Source: JAFIEN01 sp051859505 (GTDB lineage: Bacteria; Pseudomonadota; Alphaproteobacteria; Rhodobacterales; Rhodobacteraceae). Taken from it: a stretch of 64,000 nucleotides of DNA. The notes beneath the pieces were generated by a model. It searched no databases. It worked only from the letters and a program-made list of their open reading frames with translations, and was not told the origin of the DNA. The stretch is from positions 62,001-126,000 of the forward strand of contig JBHYFN010000003.1 of the NCBI GenBank assembly GCA_051859505.1. The letters are read 5' to 3'. The translations under genes and the position numbers were made by a program. Of this stretch, positions 16,879 to 23,402 are shown one piece after another. How positions within the stretch are numbered: position 1 is the stretch's first letter; each line of letters opens with the position of its first letter.

Positions 16879-18536
16879 CGCTCTGGAGCGGACCTTTCCT
16901 GCCCTTCCTCGCGCTGCTCTGGCCGCTGGTCATCGCCGCGGTGGCCCTGCTTCCGGGGATGGGCCGCACGGTGCTGCGGCTTTTGCCGCTGGCACCGGTT
17001 CCGGCGCTCTGGCTGGGCCTGATGCCGACCACGGGGACGACCCTTCTGCCCGAGATCCTGCTGGGCGTCTCGCTTGGCCTCGATCCCGGGCGGGCTTTGC
17101 TCATGGCGATGACGGCCGCGCTCTGGATCCTCGCGGCGCTTGCCGCCCAGCGCATGGGGGACGAGCCGCGGCTTGCCGCCTTCGCGGGGTTCTGGGCGCT
17201 GACGCTGACCGGAAATCTGGGCGTGCTGCTGTCTCAGGATATCGCGACCTTCTACGTCTCTTTCGCCGCTGTCTCGCTTGCGGCCTGGATCCTGATCGTC
17301 CATGACCGCAGCGCCTCGGCCCTGCGGGCGGGGCGGGTCTATATCGTCATGGCGATCCTGGGCGAGGTGGCGCTTCTGGCGGGGTTGCTTCTGGGGGCGA
17401 ATGCGGCCGGGAGCTTCCTGATCGCCGATATCCGCGCAAGCCTGCCGCTGGTGCCGGAAGGGCCGGTTGCCGTCGCCCTGCTGCTGATCGGGTTCGGGGT
17501 CAAGGCGGGGCTGGTTCCCCTTCATATGTGGTTGCCGCTGGCCCATCCCGCCGCCCCGGTTCCGGCCTCGGCCGTGCTGTCGGGGGCGATCGTGAAGGCG
17601 GGGCTTGTCGGGATGATCGTCTTCCTGCCAGAGGGCGCGTCCGGGGGCGCCTCCGCTCAGGCGCTGATCGTTCTGGGCGCTCTGGGCGCCTATGCGGCCG
17701 CACTCTGGGGCCTGACCCAGACGAACCCCAAGGCCATCCTGGCCTACTCCACGATCAGCCAGATGGGGCTTATGATCCTGCTGATCGGCGCGGGCGGCGC
17801 GGCGCGCGAGATCGCGCCCTATTACGCCCTGCATCACGGGTTGGCGAAGGGGGGCCTCTTCCTGCTGGTGGGGGTCATGTATCTGAGCCGCCGCCCCGCC
17901 GAGCGCTGGTTGGTCATGGCCGCCGCGGGGCTGGCCGCACTCTCCATGGCGGGGCTGCCGCTGACGGGGGGGGCGCTGGCCAAGGCCGCGGCCAAGGGCG
18001 CGCTTGCCAGCGATTTGGCCAGCGATTTGGCGCTGGTGCTGACCCTCAGTTCGGTGACGACGACGCTGGTGATGGGCTGGTTCCTCTGGCGCCTGTGGCA
18101 AATCGCGCCGGCGAGCGCCGAGACGCCGCTCTGGTCCGCCGCACTCGCCCTGCCGGTGCTGGCCATCGCGGCGGCACAGGTCGCGCCCCTAAGCCTCATG
18201 GCCGCATGGTCGGGTCTCGCGCCGGGCTATGCCGTCAAGCCCTCCACGCTCATCGACAGCGCCTGGCCCATCGCGCTGGCCCTGCCCGTCCTTGCGCTGA
18301 TCCTCCGCCGCCCGCTGCCGCAGATCCCGCCGGGCGATCTTCTGGCGCTATGGCGCAGACCGGCGCTGCCGCCGCTGCAGCTGCCCGCGCTTGACGGGAT
18401 CGGCACGGCCCTGCGCCAGAGCGCGGCGCGGCTCACGGCCGGGCTTGCCTCGGTTGAGGCGGGGTTGATCCGCTGGCGGCTGGGGGGGATCGCCCTTCTG
18501 GGGACGGTCATCGCCCTTGGCGCCGTGCTTTGGTGA
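16875..18536 (+). CDS. Antiporter-like subunit (NuoL/M family), third copy lacking TM5 glutamate
   Basis: A 553-residue member of the same family. TM7 lysine K210 (GFGVKAGLVPLHMWLP) and the APVPASAVLSGAIVKAG helix are kept. At the TM5 position where the sister subunits have FELLTL, this one reads TFYVSFAAVSLAAW, with A131 in place of glutamate. The protein also has a C-terminal extension of about 80 residues (LLALWRRPALPPLQLPALDG, then a last helix LLGTVIALGAVLW). It may be a structural or altered-specificity subunit. It ends the operon; uvrB is convergent 54 bases downstream. Confidence 0.85.
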   Translation: MTLWSGPFLPFLALLWPLVIAAVALLPGMGRTVLRLLPLAPVPALWLGLMPTTGTTLLPEILLGVSLGLDPGRALLMAMTAALWILAALAAQRMGDEPRLAAFAGFWALTLTGNLGVLLSQDIATFYVSFAAVSLAAWILIVHDRSASALRAGRVYIVMAILGEVALLAGLLLGANAAGSFLIADIRASLPLVPEGPVAVALLLIGFGVKAGLVPLHMWLPLAHPAAPVPASAVLSGAIVKAGLVGMIVFLPEGASGGASAQALIVLGALGAYAAALWGLTQTNPKAILAYSTISQMGLMILLIGAGGAAREIAPYYALHHGLAKGGLFLLVGVMYLSRRPAERWLVMAAAGLAALSMAGLPLTGGALAKAAAKGALASDLASDLALVLTLSSVTTTLVMGWFLWRLWQIAPASAETPLWSAALALPVLAIAAAQVAPLSLMAAWSGLAPGYAVKPSTLIDSAWPIALALPVLALILRRPLPQIPPGDLLALWRRPALPPLQLPALDGIGTALRQSAARLTAGLASVEAGLIRWRLGGIALLGTVIALGAVLW

Positions 18537-18590
18537 ACCGCGTCCGGCGGCCGCCCCTCCGGCGCATGAAGCACTGAACCGCAGCCCGGA

Positions 18591-20786
18591 TCAGCGCCGC
18601 CCGCCCCGGCTTCGTTTGCCGCCGCGCATCCCGCCGCGGCCCCCCGTTGACCGGCCCGAGGCGACCTGCGCCTCTTCCACCGCCTTCTCGACGGCCTGCT
18701 GGCGGGCCAGCGGATCGTCGGCCACGGCAAGCTCTACCGCCTCGAGGCGCTTGATCTCGTCCCTGAGCCGGGCCGCCTCCTCGAATTCGAGGTTCTCGGC
18801 GGCCTTGCGCATATCGGTGCGCAGCCCCTCCAGCACCGCCTGCAGGTTCGCCCCCACCAGCGGCTTTTCCACCTTGGCGGTCACGCGCGCCATATCGGTA
18901 TCGCCCTTGTAAAGGCCCGCCAGAACATCCTCGACATTCTTGCGCACCGTCTGGGGCGTGATGCCATGCGCCTCGTTATAGGCCATCTGGCGGGTGCGGC
19001 GGCGTTCGGTTTCCTTCAGCGCGCGTTCCATGCTGCCGGTGATCCGGTCGGCATACATGATGACGCGGCCATCGGCATTCCGCGCCGCCCGCCCGATGGT
19101 CTGGATCAGCGAGGTCTCGGACCGCAGGAAGCCCTCCTTGTCGGCATCGAGGATCGCCACCAGCCCGCATTCGGGAATGTCGAGGCCCTCGCGCAGGAGG
19201 TTGATCCCCACCAGCACGTCGAAGGCGCCAAGGCGCAGGTCGCGCAGAATCTCGATCCGTTCGATCGTGTCGATGTCGGAATGCATGTAGCGCACGCGGA
19301 TCCCCTGTTCGTGCATGTATTCCGTCAGATCCTCGGCCATCCGCTTGGTCAGCGTCGTCACCAGCGTGCGATAGCCGGCGGCGGCGACCTTGCGCACCTC
19401 GTCCAGCAGGTCGTCGACCTGCATCTCGACGGGGCGGATCTCGACCTCGGGGTCAATCAGGCCGGTGGGGCGGATGATCTGTTCGGTGAAGACACCGCCG
19501 GTCTGTTCCAGCTCCCAGGCGGCGGGGGTGGCGCTGACGAAAACAGACTGCGGCCGCATCGCATCCCATTCCTCGAACTTCAGCGGGCGATTGTCCATGC
19601 ACGACGGCAGCCGGAACCCGTGTTCGGCCAGCGTGAACTTGCGCCGGTAGTCGCCGCGATACATGCCGCCGATCTGGGGGACCGAGACGTGGGATTCATC
19701 GGCAAAGACGATGGCGTTGTCGGGGATGAATTCGAAGAGGGTGGGCGGCGGTTCGCCCGGCATCCGGCCCGTCAGGTAGCGCGAATAATTCTCGATCCCG
19801 TTGCAGACGCCGGTGGCTTCGAGCATCTCGAGGTCGAAATTCGTCCGCTGCTCCAGCCGCTGCGCCTCGAGCAGCTTGCCCTCGTTCACCAGCTGGTCAA
19901 GGCGCTGGCGGAGCTCTTTCTTGATGCCTTGCACCGCCTGCTGCATCGTCGGGCGCGGTGTCACGTAATGCGAATTGGCATAGACGCGGATGCGGTCGAA
20001 CGTGTCGGTCTTGTGGCCGGTGAGCGGATCGAATTCGGTGATCGCCTCAAGCTCTTCGCCGAAGAAGGACAGCTTCCACGCCCGATCCTCGAGGTGCGCG
20101 GGCCAGATCTCGAGGCTGTCGCCCCGCACCCGGAAGCTGCCCCGCTGAAACGCCTGATCGTTGCGACGGTATTGCTGGGCGATCAGGTCGGCGATCACCT
20201 GCCGCTGGTCGTAGCTTTGCCCCTTGTGCAGGTCCTGCGTCATCGCGCCATAGGTTTCGACCGAGCCGATGCCGTAGATGCAGGAAACCGAGGCGACGAT
20301 GATCACGTCGTCACGCTCCAGAAGCGCGCGGGTCGCGGAATGGCGCATCCGGTCGATCTGTTCGTTGATCTGGCTTTCCTTCTCGATATAGGTGTCCGAC
20401 CGCGGCACATAGGCCTCGGGCTGGTAATAGTCGTAGTAGCTGACGAAATACTCGACCGCATTCTCGGGGAAGAAGCCCTTGAATTCGCCGTACAACTGGG
20501 CGGCAAGCGTCTTGTTGGGGGCAAGGATGATGGCGGGGCGCTGGGTTTGCTCGATCACCTTGGCCATGGTGAAGGTCTTGCCCGTGCCGGTCGCGCCCAG
20601 AAGCACCTGATCGCGCTCGCCCGCCTCCACGCCGGCGGCAAGCTCGGCAATGGCGGTGGGCTGGTCGCCGGCGGGTTCGAACTCGGCATGCAGGACGAAT
20701 CGCCTGCCGCCTTCCAGCTTGTCGCGCGTCCGCACATCGGGGGCGGCGTAGAGGACGGGCATCTGATCGGGCGAATTGTTGTGCAT
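18591..20786 (-). CDS. uvrB: UvrABC excinuclease subunit B
   Basis: A 731-residue nucleotide excision repair protein that verifies DNA damage delivered by UvrA and recruits UvrC. The Walker A motif GATGTGKT is at 64-71, the beta-hairpin YYDYYQPEAYVPRSD follows at about 107, the helicase motif DESHVSVPQ and the C-terminal helicase motifs (INLLREGLDIPE, QTIGRAARN) are intact, and a UVR motif (LRTDMRKAAENLEFEEAARL) lies near 665. The tail after it is Gly/Arg rich. A near-consensus LexA site lies 45-59 bases upstream. It is divergent from the NDUFS4-like gene. Confidence 0.97.
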   Translation of the reverse strand: MHNNSPDQMPVLYAAPDVRTRDKLEGGRRFVLHAEFEPAGDQPTAIAELAAGVEAGERDQVLLGATGTGKTFTMAKVIEQTQRPAIILAPNKTLAAQLYGEFKGFFPENAVEYFVSYYDYYQPEAYVPRSDTYIEKESQINEQIDRMRHSATRALLERDDVIIVASVSCIYGIGSVETYGAMTQDLHKGQSYDQRQVIADLIAQQYRRNDQAFQRGSFRVRGDSLEIWPAHLEDRAWKLSFFGEELEAITEFDPLTGHKTDTFDRIRVYANSHYVTPRPTMQQAVQGIKKELRQRLDQLVNEGKLLEAQRLEQRTNFDLEMLEATGVCNGIENYSRYLTGRMPGEPPPTLFEFIPDNAIVFADESHVSVPQIGGMYRGDYRRKFTLAEHGFRLPSCMDNRPLKFEEWDAMRPQSVFVSATPAAWELEQTGGVFTEQIIRPTGLIDPEVEIRPVEMQVDDLLDEVRKVAAAGYRTLVTTLTKRMAEDLTEYMHEQGIRVRYMHSDIDTIERIEILRDLRLGAFDVLVGINLLREGLDIPECGLVAILDADKEGFLRSETSLIQTIGRAARNADGRVIMYADRITGSMERALKETERRRTRQMAYNEAHGITPQTVRKNVEDVLAGLYKGDTDMARVTAKVEKPLVGANLQAVLEGLRTDMRKAAENLEFEEAARLRDEIKRLEAVELAVADDPLARQQAVEKAVEEAQVASGRSTGGRGGMRGGKRSRGGRR

Positions 20787-20830
20787 GGCGAATCCTCGGG
20801 CGGGCGGGGGAGGCCGCAGGCTCCAGATTT

Positions 20831-20845
20831 GATCCTTTTTTGTTC
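20831..20845 (-). promoter_or_regulatory. Possible LexA (SOS) box upstream of uvrB
   Basis: GATC, seven bases, GTTC. The alphaproteobacterial LexA site is GTTC-N7-GTTC, so one base differs in the first half. The seven spacer bases are C followed by six T. It lies in the intergenic region, 45-59 bases before the uvrB ATG, where a repressor would act, and excision repair genes are usual SOS members. One mismatch keeps this tentative. Confidence 0.4.
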
Positions 20846-20935
20846 CGCTTCAACCCCAGCTGCCGGCCCCCGGCTCCAAAGTCTTGCACGAGAGCGGCGG
20901 ATGCCGGATAAGCGGCGCGGAAGAAGGAGGCCACG

Positions 20936-21247
20936 ATGCGCGCACGGATCTACAGACCGGCACGGACAGCGATGCAGTCCGGAACGGCCAAGACCCATGA
21001 CTGGGTGCTGGAACATGCGCCCGCATCCCCTCGGGAAGTCGATCCGCTGATGGGATGGACCTCGTCGCGGGATACGCAAAGCCAGGTCCGGCTGCGGTTT
21101 CCGACCAAGGAAGCGGCGATGGACTATGCGCAGGCGCATGGGATCGATGCGGTCGTGATCGAACCGAAGGACCGCAAGCCCAACATCCGTCCCGGCGGCT
21201 ATGGCGAGAATTTCGCAACCGGGCGCCGCACTGTCTGGACCCATTGA
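20936..21247 (+). CDS. NDUFS4-like complex I accessory subunit
   Basis: A 103-residue protein of the ETC complex I subunit family (PF04800, mitochondrial NDUFS4/AQDQ). IYRPARTAMQSGTAKTHDW, the central PLMGWTSSRDTQSQVRLRF and PTKEAAMDYAQAHG are characteristic, as is the C-terminal KPNIRPGGYGENFATGRR. Such subunits occur in alphaproteobacteria and attach to the peripheral arm of NADH dehydrogenase. AAGAAGGAGG ends five bases before the ATG. It stands apart from any nuo genes. Confidence 0.9.
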   Translation: MRARIYRPARTAMQSGTAKTHDWVLEHAPASPREVDPLMGWTSSRDTQSQVRLRFPTKEAAMDYAQAHGIDAVVIEPKDRKPNIRPGGYGENFATGRRTVWTH

Positions 21248-21263
21248 TCACGGGACCCGAGTC

Positions 21264-21307
21264 GGAATTTGAAAAATTCCGCAGCGGGAATTCCTCTGGA
21301 ATTCCCG
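21264..21307. terminator. Two adjacent hairpins between NDUFS4-like gene and tRNA-Arg
   Basis: Hairpin one is GGAATTT-GAA-AAATTCC (21264-21280). Hairpin two has ten-base arms, CGGGAATTCC and GGAATTCCCG, around TCT (21285-21307). They begin 16 bases after the stop of the NDUFS4-like gene. No T-run follows on the plus strand, so they may act as a Rho-dependent end or a 3' stabiliser rather than a classic intrinsic terminator. Confidence 0.45.
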
Positions 21308-21328
21308 TCCCCGGCCCGGCCTTGGTCG

Positions 21329-21357
21329 TTGCCAAACCAGCCTTGCGCACCCTAAAT
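21329..21357 (+). promoter_or_regulatory. Candidate promoter of tRNA-Arg
   Basis: TTGCCA at 21329-21334, a 17-base spacer and CTAAAT at 21352-21357. A start about seven bases later would fall at 21364, just before the mature tRNA 5' end at 21367. The spacing and position are good; the boxes are moderate matches to consensus. Confidence 0.5.
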
Positions 21358-21366
21358 GCGCTTGAT

Positions 21367-21443
21367 GGTCCCATAGCTCAACTGGATAGAGCAGCTGACT
21401 TCTAATCAGCAGGTTGAGGGTTCGAGTCCTTCTGGGATCGCCA
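21367..21443 (+). tRNA. tRNA-Arg (anticodon TCT)
   Basis: A 77-base cloverleaf with CCA encoded. Acceptor GGTCCCA pairs with TGGGATC, the D-arm contains AGCTCAACTGGATAGAGC, the anticodon stem GCTGA/TCAGC holds loop CTTCTAA with anticodon TCT at 21401-21403, and the T-arm has GGTTCGAGTCC. It reads AGA codons, which are rare in this GC-rich genome but occur in the island at 3562-5101. Confidence 0.97.
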
Positions 21444-21496
21444 TTGCAGGTTGAGTAAAGCGCCACGACCTGGCGCCCGGACATGAGGCAAGGCGC

Positions 21497-22117
21497 TTGA
21501 TAACCGAGGTCGGAGACTATTTCGCGCGCGGGTGCGGACGCTGCAACAGGTTCGCCTCACCCGACTGCGCAACGCGGATCTGGTCCACGGGCCTCGCGGC
21601 CCTGCGTCGCATCTGCCTTTCGGCCGGGCTCGTCGAAGTCGTGAAATGGGGCCATCCCTGCTATATGCATGCCGGTCGCAACATCGCGATCATCGGCGCC
21701 TTGCGCGGCGATTACCGGCTGAGCTTCATGAATGCGGCCCTGCTGAAGGATCCCGAACAGATCCTCGAAAAAAGCGGGCCGAACACGGCCCATGCCGACA
21801 TGATCCGCTTCCGTGATCCGGTTCCTGGGGTCGGCCTCGAACAGGTCCTCCTGCGCTATCTGGAAGAGGCGAAAGGCTATGCCGAGGCGGGACTGAAGGC
21901 GCCGCGCGGCCGGGGCGAGGTCGTCCTGCCCGACGAACTGATCGAGGCGCTGGATGCCGATCCGGAGCTTGCAGAGGCCTTTCACCGCCTCACCCCGGGC
22001 CGGCAAAGAAGCTATGTGATTCACCTGTCCTCGGCCAAGGCATCGGCAACGCGACAGGCCCGGATCATCCGCTGTCGCGACCGGATCCTTGCCGGAAAAG
22101 GCGCGATGGAACGTTAG
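21497..22117 (+). CDS. YdeI/OmpD-associated family protein
   Basis: A 206-residue cytoplasmic protein with a DUF1801-type domain (LRRICLSAGLVEVVKWGHPCY, IAIIGALRGDYRLSF) and a C-terminal YdeI segment (LPDELIEALDADPELAEAFH, then LTPGRQRSYVIHLSSAK). The Cys-containing head FARGCGRCNRFASPDCATRIW is also seen in this family. The biochemical role is unknown. The start appears to be a TTG at 21497 with AGGCAAGG upstream; the next in-frame ATG (at residue 57) is far too late. Confidence 0.75.
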   Translation: MITEVGDYFARGCGRCNRFASPDCATRIWSTGLAALRRICLSAGLVEVVKWGHPCYMHAGRNIAIIGALRGDYRLSFMNAALLKDPEQILEKSGPNTAHADMIRFRDPVPGVGLEQVLLRYLEEAKGYAEAGLKAPRGRGEVVLPDELIEALDADPELAEAFHRLTPGRQRSYVIHLSSAKASATRQARIIRCRDRILAGKGAMER

Positions 22118-22247
22118 CGCCCGGCGACTGGCCCGTGCCCCCACGGCTGCCCCCAAAGCCGCCGCCACAGCCGCCGCCAAAGCCACCCCTGCCCGCGTTT
22201 CGATCCAGCGGATTGCGGCACCGCCGGGGCGATGGTAAGCGGCCCGT

Positions 22248-23264
22248 ATGATCCGACCGATCATCCATATCGGCGCGCCCAAATGCGGCTCGAGCGCCCT
22301 GCAGGCAGGCCTGACGCGCGACCCCGTTTTCACCGGCGCCGACGGCAAGACCTTCACCTATACCGTGCTGGACCACGAAGGCCGGGTCCGCAGCGGGCAT
22401 GAGTTGAGGCCCGATCCCGTCTATGGCTATCGCTCCACCGTCGACATGGCGCATCTGCTGCAGTTCGACGATGCCGCCTTTGCCGCGATGCGCCGCGACC
22501 TTGCCGGCATCGCCCATCCCGTCCTGTCGAATGAGGGCATGTTCGCCTCTGCCCCCCTCGCGGCCGAGGTTCTGGGCAAGCTCGGCTTCGAGGTCGATAT
22601 CGTCGCCTATCTGCGGCCGCAGGTCGAATTCGTCAATTCGGCCTGGTGGCAATGGGGGGCCTGGACCGGCCGCGAGGTTCCCGATCAGATCAAGCGGCTG
22701 ATCCGCCTGTGCGACTACGATATGCATCTTGGCCGCTGGGCCGAGATCCCGCAGGTCCGCTCCATCACGCTCAGGATCCTGAACGGCGACATCGTCACCG
22801 ATTTCCGCGGCCTGCTCGGGGCCGCCCCCCCGCCCCCGCAGGATGGCCCCCGGGTGAACGCCAGCCTGCCCGAAGCGGTGCTCAGACTGGCCCAGCGCAA
22901 CCCGGATCTGCACCGAAGGCTTGGCCCGCAGCTTGATTTCGTGCTGGCGCGGCGGATGTCCTTCGATGGTCTGGCGCCCACCCCCTGGGTCATCGACGAC
23001 GCCCTCGTCCAACGGATCCTCAACCGCCACCGCGACGGCAACGAGGCGATCCTCGCCCGGCTCGACCCCGAAAACGCCGCCCTGATGCGCGCCGATCCGC
23101 GATGGTGGGATCCGCAGAGCTTTGCCGGACGGCGCGCCCTGCCCCTGCCCGCCACAGCCACGCCCGAGGCCGAGATGGACCGCCTCGCCATCCGCCTGAT
23201 CGAGGCGCTGCTGGACGCGGAACCCGCGCCCTTCGCACCACAGGACGGCACGCCACCGCAGTAG
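22248..23264 (+). CDS. Sulfotransferase-like protein
   Basis: A 338-residue protein beginning IIHIGAPKCGSSALQAGL. Residues 6-20 form the P-loop-like strand-turn-helix that binds the phosphosulfate of PAPS in sulfotransferases. A later NEGMF and the strand VDIVAYLRPQVEFVNSAWWQW (about 117-137) fit the PSB-loop fold with the downstream Arg-Ser type contact. The acceptor is not known; polysaccharide or capsule are common for bacterial members. ATG at 22248 begins the first strand and is convincing. No cell-surface genes surround it, so context gives no help. Confidence 0.65.
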   Translation: MIRPIIHIGAPKCGSSALQAGLTRDPVFTGADGKTFTYTVLDHEGRVRSGHELRPDPVYGYRSTVDMAHLLQFDDAAFAAMRRDLAGIAHPVLSNEGMFASAPLAAEVLGKLGFEVDIVAYLRPQVEFVNSAWWQWGAWTGREVPDQIKRLIRLCDYDMHLGRWAEIPQVRSITLRILNGDIVTDFRGLLGAAPPPPQDGPRVNASLPEAVLRLAQRNPDLHRRLGPQLDFVLARRMSFDGLAPTPWVIDDALVQRILNRHRDGNEAILARLDPENAALMRADPRWWDPQSFAGRRALPLPATATPEAEMDRLAIRLIEALLDAEPAPFAPQDGTPPQ

Positions 23265-23402
23265 CGCGCGCCCGGCCAACCCCTGACCGGATCGCCTCCC
23301 CCCGCTTGCCGCCATGAGACAGGGCGCACCAAGGTGCCCCCTCCCGATCCATGCGCCCCTCAAGACCCCAGAACCGACAGCCGGTTCCAGAGCCTTCAGG
23401 CG

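Noticed and set aside
18966..21050. A 694-codon plus-strand frame across uvrB
   Set aside because: It is antisense to uvrB, which has all helicase motifs; the plus-strand translation has no recognisable domain.
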